DNA from: Glutamicibacter sp002979865
Lineage (GTDB): Bacteria > Actinomycetota > Actinomycetes > Actinomycetales > Micrococcaceae
Assembly: GCF_050030965.1 (NCBI RefSeq)
Contig: NZ_CP188297.1
Coordinates: forward strand, 1,674,001 to 1,738,000
Direction of reading: 5' to 3'
Length of the DNA stretch: 64,000 nucleotides
Of this stretch, positions 49,912 through 58,001 are shown one piece after another. Both the position numbers and the translations under genes were made by a program. The notes below the pieces were generated by a model, which ran no database searches, was not told the DNA's origin, and saw only the letters and a program-made list of their open reading frames with translations. Each line of letters opens with the position of its first letter. Within the stretch, counting starts at the first letter, position 1.

Positions 49912-51894
49912 CTAGCGGATTTCCGTGTACTGCGACCGGTCGACCGCGCGGGTGATGTTCCAGTACTCGACGATCGGGTAAGGCCAGATCTGCGAGACGC
50001 GGCCGAACTTGTTCTTGTACCAGGTGTGCACCTCGGGGTGGCCCCAGGCCTTCTGCGCGTTGGCGGCATCGAGATCCGCCACGAACGCGTCGAGCACCTC
50101 CTGCTTCAGGTCCAGTGCCTTGATCTCCTTGTCGAGCACGATGTTCAGTGCATCCAGGATGTAGGTCAGGCCGTACTCGATCATCGAGAACAGCGAGCCG
50201 TTGACCACATGCCCGGTATTCGGTCCGGAAACGATGAACAGGTTCGGGAAGCCCGGCACGGTGGCCCCGGCGTAGGCGGTGGCGTTGCCGCCCCAGTATT
50301 CGTGGATGTCCTTGCCCTCGCGGCCGGTGATGCGCAGCGGCTCGAGGAATTCGGAAGCCTGGAAGCCGGTGGCGTAGATGATGACGTCCAGCTCGTGCAG
50401 GGTGCCGTCGCCATCGATGATCCCGTCCTCGGTCATTTCGCTCATGCCCGAGGTGACCAGGGTGGTCTGCGGCTTCTTCAGGCTCTTGGCCCACACGCCG
50501 TTATCGCGCAGCATGCGCTTGCCGCCCACGATGTAGTCCGGGGTGACCTTGGCCAGCAGGTCCGGGCGATCGGCGTACTGCTCCTTGAGCATCTCGGTCA
50601 GCTGTTGGCGCACGCGCTCGTTGACCGCGGACACTGAACCGTCCTTGGTCCAGTTAGGATCCGCGGCGGTGGTGTGCTGGCGGCCCTCGACGCCCAGCCA
50701 GTGCTGCCAGAAGCGCAGCCACTGGCCGTACTGCGGCAGGTGCTCGACCAGCCAGGTCACCGATTCGGGCATGTCCTCGTAGTAGAACGGGGTAGGCAGC
50801 ATCCAAGGGGAGGAGCGCTGGAAGATCTTGAGCTCTTCGACCTCATCCACGATGGCTGGGACGATCTGGTAGGCGCTGGCGCCGGTGCCGATGACGGCAA
50901 CCTTCTTGCCCTTCAAATCGATGCCCGGCTTCCATTCGGCCGAATGCACGTGGACGCCGGCGAACGTGTCGTGGCCCGGGGTATCGGGGAACTTCGGGCG
51001 GTCCAGCTGGCCGACGGCGGTCAGGACGGCATTGAAGCGGCGTTCCTGGACTTCGCCGCCGTCCACGATCATGGACAGCACCCAGCGTCCGTCTTCTTCA
51101 TCCCAGGTAGCCGAAAGCACCTCGGTGCCCATCTGGATGTTCTGCGTGATGCCGCCGCGTTCCGCGACGTCGCGGGTGTATTTGTGGATCTCGGGGCCTT
51201 CGGAGAACTGCTGGGGCCAGTCATCGCGCTGCGCGAAGGAAAATGAATAGGCGTAGTTGGGGGTATCGAGGCGCACGCCCGGGTAGGTGTTCTTCCACCA
51301 GGTACCGCCGACTTCGTGGCCCTTCTCGAAGACGGTGTAGTCCAGGCCGGCCTGCTTCAGCCGGTAAGCGGCGGCCATGCCGGCCACGCCCGAGCCGATG
51401 ACTGCCACGGTGAAGTCGCGGGTGGGAGCAACCTGTTCCTTGGTGAAGGCCGGTGCGCCGCTCACTTCGGGAACCAATGCCATGTCGTGCTTGAGCATCT
51501 GGTGATAATCGGTGGTGGCCTGGTTGGTGATCCAGTCCAGGATCGTGGTGGCCTGCTCGTCGTCCAGGGTCTCCACCGAGGTGATTTTTTCATCGCGGAT
51601 CCGGCGCAGTGCTTGGAAGGCCAATTCGCGGGCCGCTTCCTGAGCTGCGGCGTCCATGCCACCGTGCGGCTGGCCCACGGTGTCAACCGGCGGCTGCGGT
51701 GGACGCAGCTCATCACGAAGGATCGAGTAATCGCCGGTTGCCGCGGCCAGGGCCACCATCAGTGGCGGCAGGTCGGTGCTTGCAACGATCTTGCGCAGCT
51801 GCTCGTCGCTTTCGGTGATAGCCGAGTAGTTTGCACGCCAGTACAGGTCATCTACCTGTTTGGTGGCGGCGGTCTCGATCAGTGATTCGCTCAT
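49912..51894 (-). CDS. Baeyer-Villiger monooxygenase, 4-hydroxyacetophenone monooxygenase-like
   Basis: The 660-residue flavoprotein has a long N-terminal extension (1-155) followed by FAD (IGSGVAG, 167-172) and NADPH (IGTGAS, 335-340) Rossmann motifs. The BVMO fingerprint FAGVHVHSAEWK lies at 311-322. The extension and total length match the 4-hydroxyacetophenone monooxygenase (HapE-type) subgroup, not cyclohexanone monooxygenases. It would insert oxygen next to a ketone carbonyl to give an ester, which the next gene's esterase would cleave. Transcription is divergent from the GntR gene at 52031. Confidence 0.88.
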   Translation of the reverse strand: MSESLIETAATKQVDDLYWRANYSAITESDEQLRKIVASTDLPPLMVALAAATGDYSILRDELRPPQPPVDTVGQPHGGMDAAAQEAARELAFQALRRIRDEKITSVETLDDEQATTILDWITNQATTDYHQMLKHDMALVPEVSGAPAFTKEQVAPTRDFTVAVIGSGVAGMAAAYRLKQAGLDYTVFEKGHEVGGTWWKNTYPGVRLDTPNYAYSFSFAQRDDWPQQFSEGPEIHKYTRDVAERGGITQNIQMGTEVLSATWDEEDGRWVLSMIVDGGEVQERRFNAVLTAVGQLDRPKFPDTPGHDTFAGVHVHSAEWKPGIDLKGKKVAVIGTGASAYQIVPAIVDEVEELKIFQRSSPWMLPTPFYYEDMPESVTWLVEHLPQYGQWLRFWQHWLGVEGRQHTTAADPNWTKDGSVSAVNERVRQQLTEMLKEQYADRPDLLAKVTPDYIVGGKRMLRDNGVWAKSLKKPQTTLVTSGMSEMTEDGIIDGDGTLHELDVIIYATGFQASEFLEPLRITGREGKDIHEYWGGNATAYAGATVPGFPNLFIVSGPNTGHVVNGSLFSMIEYGLTYILDALNIVLDKEIKALDLKQEVLDAFVADLDAANAQKAWGHPEVHTWYKNKFGRVSQIWPYPIVEYWNITRAVDRSQYTEIR

Positions 51895-52017
51895 TGGTTA
51901 CTCCTAGCAAGTCTTTTCGGGCCGTGCGCGACAGGGTCTGGCAGGCGCGTGATGTAACCAGTGTCACCTCTTGGTTATGCATAAGTCAACTAAAAATGTA
52001 TTCTTCGCCGACTTTGG

Positions 52018-52023
52018 TATGAT
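52018..52023 (+). promoter_or_regulatory. -10 box eight bases before a start codon
   Basis: TATGAT at 52018-52023 lies only seven bases before the ATG at 52031, so transcription would begin at or next to the start codon and give a leaderless mRNA. No ribosome-binding site is present, which agrees. The -35 region is weak. Confidence 0.5.
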
Positions 52024-52030
52024 TTGTGTC

Positions 52031-52741
52031 ATGGCGAAACGCACCGATTCAGAAACGATGTCAAAGCACATCCGCGACACCCTGCGCACCGATATCCTGG
52101 ATGGGCGCTGGGAACCAGGCGCCCGGCTGCAGCTCACGCATCTTTCTGAGCATTACGAAACCTCGAGTACGGTCATTCGCGAAGCGTTGACCCGGCTGGT
52201 GGGGGACAAGCTCGTCACCCTTCGACCCAACAAGGGCTTCTTTGTCCCGGAACTGTCGTTGGCCGACTTGAGTGACATCGTGGAAATGCGCTGCGTCAAC
52301 GAGCAGCTGGCAATTTCGCTGGGCTTCGAACGTGCGCCATTGGAGTGGGAGAGCGAGCTGATGGCAGCGCACCACACCCTGGAGCGCACGCCGCGCCGTT
52401 CGGACGAAGACCCGGATAACCACACCCCGGCATGGAATCACGCGCATCAGAACTTCCATGACAAGCTCGTTGAGGCCTGTGGTGTTCCGTTGCTGACCGA
52501 GGTGACTCGAACCTTGTCTGACCTGATCCAGCTCTATGGACGCTGGGCCGGACCGGCCACCCGTGACGCCAAGCGGGACCTGGACAAGGAGCATCGCGAT
52601 ATCCTCAACGCCGCCCTGGACCGCAATGCGGAACTGGCTGGCCAGCTATTGCGTGCGCACTACGAAACCACGCTCAGTGCGGTGAAAAACGGTGGCGAGG
52701 TCGGGCTAGCCTGCTTGCCGCACGTGAAGCTGCTCAAGTAG
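52031..52741 (+). CDS. GntR-family regulator with FCD domain, probably leaderless
   Basis: The 236-residue protein has a winged helix (SKHIRDTLRTDILDGRWEPGARL, then SSTVIREALTRLVGDKLV) and an FCD domain with HAHQNFHDKL, DKEHRDIL and RAHYETT. It aligns along its whole length with the GntR at 44253-44924, sharing NRGFFVPEL/NKGFFVPEL and LEWES, so the two are paralogues. It is divergent from the BVMO gene and probably controls it. The ATG at 52031 lacks a ribosome-binding site and sits just after a -10 box. Confidence 0.87.
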   Translation: MAKRTDSETMSKHIRDTLRTDILDGRWEPGARLQLTHLSEHYETSSTVIREALTRLVGDKLVTLRPNKGFFVPELSLADLSDIVEMRCVNEQLAISLGFERAPLEWESELMAAHHTLERTPRRSDEDPDNHTPAWNHAHQNFHDKLVEACGVPLLTEVTRTLSDLIQLYGRWAGPATRDAKRDLDKEHRDILNAALDRNAELAGQLLRAHYETTLSAVKNGGEVGLACLPHVKLLK

Positions 52742-53021
52742 CCAGAACCTTCGTGGGCATTCCCACGCCCAGGCCCTGACCCGGATTGCTGCAGCGGGAA
52801 CATCCCCGACTGGTTCCGGAGCCGGCGCAAGCGCAGTTTCCATCATGATGCTGCACGCATCCGGCCTCTATCCCGGCAGTGTTTGGGCAACGCGGATGGC
52901 CGGCAAGCCTGTTTTGCGGCGCTATCAAGGCAAGAGCTGGGTCGCCGCTTTTCGCAGCGACCCAGCTTAAGAAGCCCGAATGGGAGTTCAGTAGCGTGAA
53001 TGCATTCGTTCAAGGAACTGA

Positions 53022-53297
53022 TTGCGCAAGGAATTAATAGCCTGGAGTGCCTGGCCCTCGCCGGTGTACACCGATGAATACGGGCCCGAGGGCATACGCA
53101 TGAATAACGTGCTTCCCGGCTTCACCAAGGAGGGCCCGAGCACGGTTCCTGAAACATGGGTCCAGAAGATTCCCTTGCGCCGTGCTGCCAGCACCACCGA
53201 GATTGCCAAGGCCGTGCGCTTCTTGGCCAGCGACGAGTCAAGCTACATGACCGGACAGAACGTTCGCGTTGACGGTGGTTTTGCGCGCGGTCTCTAG
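53022..53297 (+). pseudogene. C-terminal fragment of a short-chain dehydrogenase
   Basis: From about 53064 the frame reads TDEYGPEGIRMNNVLPGF, then VPLRR-like AASTTEIAKAVRFLASDESSYMTGQNVRVDGGF: the C-terminal third of a classical SDR, after the catalytic Tyr-x3-Lys. The N-terminal two thirds, with the Rossmann and catalytic motifs, are missing from the preceding 280 bases (52742-53021), which hold no gene I can see. The gene is dead. Its place between the BVMO and VAO loci suggests that it once oxidised a secondary alcohol in the same pathway. Confidence 0.75.
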
Positions 53298-53349
53298 CAG
53301 TGGCGTGGGTCCGGATGGTGGCGGGAACGAAACTAGTGCCAGCAGGAGA

Positions 53350-53613
53350 TTATTTCTTTTTGCCCGATGCCAGAGCCCGCTTTTTCAGTTGGCGGCGTTC
53401 GCGTGCTTCTTCGACGAATAGCTCGCATACAAGGAGAACTGCGCCAGCGCCGACCATGATGAAAAATACTCGGATGCCTTCTGCCGGTGAATCAAAGATA
53501 CTGCTCAGAAGTCCCGACATCAGAGCTGTTGGCACTGCGATCAGAATCAGAACCACGATAGCGATGAGGATCGCAAATGCACGCTTGGACAGGGACTGGA
53601 AGAAGTCTTTCAC
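53350..53613 (-). CDS. Small two-helix membrane protein
   Basis: This 87-residue protein has two hydrophobic helices (about 13-36 and 47-66) and a strongly basic C-terminus (ERRQLKKRALASGKKK). The GTG start at 53613 has AGGAG seven bases upstream. No family is recognised; the pattern is like small actinobacterial membrane proteins of unknown role. It is convergent with the SDR fragment. Confidence 0.68.
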   Translation of the reverse strand: MKDFFQSLSKRAFAILIAIVVLILIAVPTALMSGLLSSIFDSPAEGIRVFFIMVGAGAVLLVCELFVEEARERRQLKKRALASGKKK

Positions 53614-53843
53614 TTAACTGCTCCTCTGGCGCTCATTCGGGATTCGTCGGTTTGCATATGCTCAATACCAGTGTGATCACGATTGCGCGTTGTGCCCGAT
53701 CTTCTCCACTTTATATCAATGGTTCATTAAATCAACGCATGTAAAAATGGAGTGTGCTGTACTTTCCTAGCATCTTCCGAGCTGGCGGGGGGCGTATGCC
53801 CAATTCTCTGTCGACGCTAATTCCGGGGAAGAGCCATATGAAA

Positions 53844-53874
53844 ATCCCCCCACTGCCTATTGCGGTGAGGGGAT
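53844..53874 (-). terminator. Terminator of the VAO-type oxidase gene
   Basis: A 13-position stem (53844-53856 with 53862-53874; one mismatch and one wobble) with a five-base loop starts 30 bases after the oxidase stop, followed on the minus strand by TTTT. Confidence 0.65.
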
Positions 53875-53903
53875 CATGCGTGGCTCAAGGCGCGGGCTTG
53901 GGG

Positions 53904-55463
53904 CTAGACGCTGGAGCGCTGATCGCGGAAGCGCGCAGGCCAGACGCCCTGTTTGCCAGGGGCCAGGATCCCCGCCGGATCCAGTGCATCCTTGATCTTC
54001 TCCTGCAGGCGGCGTGCTGCGTTGTCGTTGAAGTCGAAGCCGTCGGCAATGCGGTCCATGTAGTCCACGTGGCTGCGGTACGGTGCGTAGCCGCGGGCGC
54101 GGGCCGCATCGAGCAGCTCGGAGTACAGGGCGCGCGCACGGGCGAGCATCTCCTGGTTGCCGCGCTCGAAGAAGATCATGGTCACGTGAACCATATGCCG
54201 GGGGTACAGGTGGTACCCGATGTACAGGTCGAAGCCGTGCTTCGCGTAGAGCTTCTTGGCTTCCTGGTAGAACTCGGCCACGAGTTCGCCGCGGGCCGGG
54301 ATGATCGGCGCCGCGTCGATGTGTCCGCCGTTTTCAGCGGCCCAGCCCACGGTGGACAGCGGCTTCAAGGTCGGGACGCCGGCCATCTGGGTGCGGTCCT
54401 GGGCGGCGATGTCCTCATGCTGCAAGGCCAAGCCTTCTTCTCCCGAGTAGAACCGGGCGTCAACGCGGGCACCGGGGATCACGCTGATCCTGTCCTTGAC
54501 GATTTGCAGGCGGCGTTCGCACAGTTCGCGGTCGCCGTAGAAGGCGAACTTGCAGTTCCACTGGCCAATGCCGAATTCCTGGCGCATTTCTTCCAGGCGC
54601 CAGTCGGGAATGGAACCTTCGCCATCCCAGAAGTCGGCGCGCGATCCGCGCATGGTTGCCGCGCGCACCACATTGCCGCATAGGGCATTGTTCTGGATGA
54701 TTTCCTCGCGGCGCAAGGTGGTGAGGATGTCGATCAGTTGCGGCAGGTGCGCCTCGTCGTCGACGAAAATATCGCCATTGACGTAGGTGTGCGGCGCCGG
54801 CATCAGCCACAGTCCGACCTGGGTAACCACGCCGTAGTTGGACTGGGTGAACAGTCCGTCCAAGGTCGGGCCGAAGCCGCCCTGGAAGATCGGGCCCAGC
54901 TCGGTGCCGTCCATCGCGCCCATGCCGGTGCGGACCAGATCGCCGTCGGGCATGACCACTTCCATGCCGCACAAGGACTTCACGTGGTCGCCCAGCGGGG
55001 TCATGCCGTAGCCGCGGTCGAGCATATTGCCCATGACCGAGCCCCAGCCCAAGGCCGGAACCGACATCCAGACCTTCAGGCCGCGTTCCTTGATGTATTC
55101 GAAGAGATCGAAGAAGGTGACGCCGGGCTCCACCACGGCGTAGCACAGCCGTTCATCGACCGCGATGATGCGGTTCATGCGGCTCAAATCCAGCGCCACC
55201 ATCCCGGTATCGCGTGGTTCGGGGCCGCCATAGCCCAGGTTCTTGCCGCAGGAGAAGGTCCACAACGGTACCTCGTGCTCGGTGGCCAGCTTGACGATGG
55301 CCTGCACTTCCTCGGTGCTGGCCGGGCGGATGCCGGGCCAAGGGGTACGGCCCGGGTTCAGCGGGTAGGGATCCAAGTAGCCCTCGGAATCTCCCAAGGG
55401 AACAACGTTTTCTGCGCCAACGATTTCCTTGGCTGCCTCAAGAAATTCTTCACGACGATCCAT
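53904..55463 (-). CDS. VAO-family flavoprotein oxidase for para-substituted phenols
   Basis: The 519-residue protein has an N-terminal PP-loop FAD domain (WTFSCGKNLGYGGPEPR, 68-84) and a C-terminal cap. It matches vanillyl-alcohol oxidase, eugenol oxidase and 4-cresol dehydrogenase. His381 in ENGGHIDAAPIIP aligns with the covalent-FAD His of VAO/EUGO, and Tyr462-Arg463 in APYRSHVDYMD with the substrate phenolate-binding pair. It would oxidise the benzylic carbon of 4-alkylphenols or 4-hydroxybenzyl alcohols through a quinone methide. A LysR gene is divergent, 87 bases away. Confidence 0.87.
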   Translation of the reverse strand: MDRREEFLEAAKEIVGAENVVPLGDSEGYLDPYPLNPGRTPWPGIRPASTEEVQAIVKLATEHEVPLWTFSCGKNLGYGGPEPRDTGMVALDLSRMNRIIAVDERLCYAVVEPGVTFFDLFEYIKERGLKVWMSVPALGWGSVMGNMLDRGYGMTPLGDHVKSLCGMEVVMPDGDLVRTGMGAMDGTELGPIFQGGFGPTLDGLFTQSNYGVVTQVGLWLMPAPHTYVNGDIFVDDEAHLPQLIDILTTLRREEIIQNNALCGNVVRAATMRGSRADFWDGEGSIPDWRLEEMRQEFGIGQWNCKFAFYGDRELCERRLQIVKDRISVIPGARVDARFYSGEEGLALQHEDIAAQDRTQMAGVPTLKPLSTVGWAAENGGHIDAAPIIPARGELVAEFYQEAKKLYAKHGFDLYIGYHLYPRHMVHVTMIFFERGNQEMLARARALYSELLDAARARGYAPYRSHVDYMDRIADGFDFNDNAARRLQEKIKDALDPAGILAPGKQGVWPARFRDQRSSV

Positions 55464-55550
55464 GATTCACCCTTCCACTGGCCATCGGCGAACGCCGCGG
55501 CCCCACTGTCTTAATCTAAAAAACTTGCTTTGTTTCGTGCCGTCATCAAT

Positions 55551-56501
55551 ATGCTTGATGACATGAATCTTGTGTCCCACCCGCAACTGACCTTGCGCCA
55601 GCTTTGGCACTTCGTTGTCGCGGCCGAGGCTGGAACCATGGCCGAAGCTGCCCGCCGGCTGCATCTGGCGCCTTCGGCAATTTCCATGTCCATCGCGGAA
55701 CTCGAACGCATCGTCGGTGCCGAGCTGGCGATCAAGCGCCGGGCCAAGGGGCTGACGTTGACCGCGACCGGCAAGACCGTGCTGCTCCAGGCCCGGGAAC
55801 TGCTGGAGCGGGCCCATGATCTGGAAACCATGGGCCAGGGAACTCGCGAAGAGCTTGCCGGCCCGTTAACCGTTGGCTGCTTCATGCCCCTGGGCCCGAT
55901 CATCATTCCGCCCATGCTCAGTGCCTTTGCCCAGCAATGCCCGAAGGTGGAGGTCGATTTCCTGGAGGGGTTCCACCAGGAAATGCAGCATGCGCTGCTC
56001 GATGGTTCCATCGATGTCGCCTTCCTCTACGGATCGGAGATCTCACCAGCCTTGCGTTCGGCCACCGTGGCGATGGCCGAGGCCCAGATACTGCTGCCTT
56101 CCGGGCATCCGCTGGCCGCCAGCCCGTCGGTGTCATTGCGTGAAATCGCGAACGAGCCGTTGGTCCTCTTCGAATCCGAGCCGATCACCCAGCGCATCCT
56201 CGGCCTGTACCAGGGCAGCGGGCTGGAACCGATGATCCGGCACCGCTCGCGTTCCTATGCGACCGTGCGCTCGCTGGTCAGTACCGGCCGCGGGGTGGCT
56301 GTGCTGTTCCAGCAGCCGGCCCTGGAAGCACCCTATGAAGAGCTGAACGTGGTGCTCAAGCCGCTGAAACTCGATGACGAAAATATCGCCGTGGTTCCGG
56401 TTTCGGTGGCTTGGCCCCGCAGTTCGCGGCTGAACTCCCGTGCCCAAGCCTGGGTGGAAGTCGCCGCGGAACTCTTCGAGAATGCGGGCCGGCGCAGCTA
56501 G
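55551..56501 (+). CDS. LysR-type regulator, probably of the VAO oxidase
   Basis: The 316-residue protein has the LysR helix-turn-helix (QLTLRQLWHFVVAAEAGTMAEAARRLHLAPSAISMSIAELERIVG) and an effector domain. The start at 55551 (MLDDMNL) is the first ATG; 55563 is also possible and neither has a ribosome-binding site. It is divergent from the oxidase gene, the standard arrangement for a LysR activator and its target. Its stop lies three bases before the end of the convergent LLM gene. Confidence 0.87.
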   Translation: MLDDMNLVSHPQLTLRQLWHFVVAAEAGTMAEAARRLHLAPSAISMSIAELERIVGAELAIKRRAKGLTLTATGKTVLLQARELLERAHDLETMGQGTREELAGPLTVGCFMPLGPIIIPPMLSAFAQQCPKVEVDFLEGFHQEMQHALLDGSIDVAFLYGSEISPALRSATVAMAEAQILLPSGHPLAASPSVSLREIANEPLVLFESEPITQRILGLYQGSGLEPMIRHRSRSYATVRSLVSTGRGVAVLFQQPALEAPYEELNVVLKPLKLDDENIAVVPVSVAWPRSSRLNSRAQAWVEVAAELFENAGRRS

Positions 56502-56504
56502 CGG

Positions 56505-57833
56505 CTAGACGCGCGTGCGGATCGAGGACGGGTAGGACAATCCGAAGTTATCCCGCAGGGTGGTGCCCTCGTATTCGGTGCGGAAGTAGCCACGATTCTG
56601 CAATTCAGGGATCAGCTTGTCGCAGATGAGCTTGAAGCCGCCTGGGTTGAACGGGGCGTTCAGGTTGAAGCCGTCGCAGGCCTTGGAATCGAACCAGTCG
56701 ATCATGCGGTCTGCCACTGCCGAGGCGGTGCCGGCCATCCACTGGTGTCCGGTGGAGCGGGCCAGGTCAACGATCAGCTCGCGCAGGGTCATGCCCTGGT
56801 CCACCGACTTGCGGCGGTAGATCTGGTAGCGCGAACCCAGGGCCGGGTCATCGGAGAACCACTCGGCGGGAATCTTCTCGTTGAAGTCCAGCGAGGACAG
56901 ATCCATCTTCAGATCGGCACCCACCTGCACGCGGCCGTTTTCCAGGTGGATGTGGTTGGCCAGTTCCTCGGCCAGCTCATCTGCTTCGGCCTGGGTGTCG
57001 CCGAGGATCGGCAGGATGCCCGGGATGATCTTGATGTCGTTGGGGTTGCGGCCCTTGGCAGCCGCCATCGCCTTGAACTTGGCGTAAAACTCCACCGATG
57101 GTTCCTTCAGCGGCTGCGCGGTGTAGATGCCATCGGCCACCGAGGAGCCCAGTTCCATGCCTGGTCCCGAGGAGCCGGCCTGCACCAGCACCGGGCGGCC
57201 TTGCGGGCTGCGCGGCATGTTGATCGGGCCCTGCACCTTGAAGAATTCGCCCTCATGGTTGATCGGGTGGATCTTGTCGGTGTCCACGTACCATGCCGAT
57301 TCCTTGTCGTTGGTGACGGCGTCGTCTTCCCACGAATCCCACAACTGGTTGGCTACCTCGACGAACTCGGTGGCGCGGCGGTAGCGGGTGGCTGGATCCG
57401 GCGCGCAGTCCATGCCGAAGTTCTGGAAACCATCGGAGCTGGTCACGATGTTCCACCCGGCGCGGCCACCTGACATGTGGTCCAGTCCGGCCATCTGGCG
57501 GGCCAGGTTGTATGGCTCCGAGAAGGAAGTGGAAACGGTTCCGATCAGGCCAATGTTCTTGGTGCGTGCTGCCAGTGCGGAAAGTACCGAGATCGGCTCG
57601 TAGAAGCCGTTCATCTTGATATCGCCGCGCATTACGGTGTTGGCATGGACGATGTCGCCGAAGAAGATGGCGTCCAGCTTGGCGTCTTCAGCAATCTTGG
57701 TCAGGTCGTAGACGAATTCCAGGTTGGCCAGCTCCTCGGAGCGCGAGCCGTCCATGCGCCACGAGTCCTTGTGGTAGCCAGCGGGGAGCATGAAGGTCGT
57801 GAGCACCATGTGCTGGGGGTTCTTGGGAGTCAT
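56505..57833 (-). CDS. LLM-class FMNH2-dependent monooxygenase (NtaA/SnaA/DszA type)
   Basis: The 442-residue protein belongs to the luciferase-like NtaA/DszA group: FFGDIVHANTVMRGD, ISVLSALAARTKNIGLIGTVSTSFSEPYNLARQMAGLDHMSGGRAGWNIVTSSD and ARYRRATEF-type RYRRATEFVEVANQLWDSW are typical. It uses reduced FMN from a partner reductase. Known substrates range from nitrilotriacetate and EDTA to dibenzothiophene sulfone, so the substrate cannot be named. The neighbouring MHS transporter and the flavin reductase at 62559 may serve it. An AGGA site precedes the ATG. Confidence 0.88.
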   Translation of the reverse strand: MTPKNPQHMVLTTFMLPAGYHKDSWRMDGSRSEELANLEFVYDLTKIAEDAKLDAIFFGDIVHANTVMRGDIKMNGFYEPISVLSALAARTKNIGLIGTVSTSFSEPYNLARQMAGLDHMSGGRAGWNIVTSSDGFQNFGMDCAPDPATRYRRATEFVEVANQLWDSWEDDAVTNDKESAWYVDTDKIHPINHEGEFFKVQGPINMPRSPQGRPVLVQAGSSGPGMELGSSVADGIYTAQPLKEPSVEFYAKFKAMAAAKGRNPNDIKIIPGILPILGDTQAEADELAEELANHIHLENGRVQVGADLKMDLSSLDFNEKIPAEWFSDDPALGSRYQIYRRKSVDQGMTLRELIVDLARSTGHQWMAGTASAVADRMIDWFDSKACDGFNLNAPFNPGGFKLICDKLIPELQNRGYFRTEYEGTTLRDNFGLSYPSSIRTRV

Positions 57834-57955
57834 TGAAACTCATCCTTTCCTGCGGATGTGACGGGAAGCACTGAGTCCATGGTTTCAAGAGTCTCTAAAG
57901 TCGTAAATGGAGAACTTTTGCGCCATAGCGTTCAGAAAAATTGATGTTTGGTGTT

Positions 57956-57990
57956 AAAAGCTGGTCCGCGTATCAACTGATACGCGGACC
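57956..57990 (-). terminator. Rho-independent terminator of the MHS transporter gene
   Basis: A perfect 12-bp stem (GGTCCGCGTATC at 57963-57974 with 57979-57990) and four-base loop start 12 bases after the transporter stop, followed on the minus strand by TTTT (57956-57959). Confidence 0.85.
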
Positions 57991-58001
57991 GGTGCCGGGG
58001 T

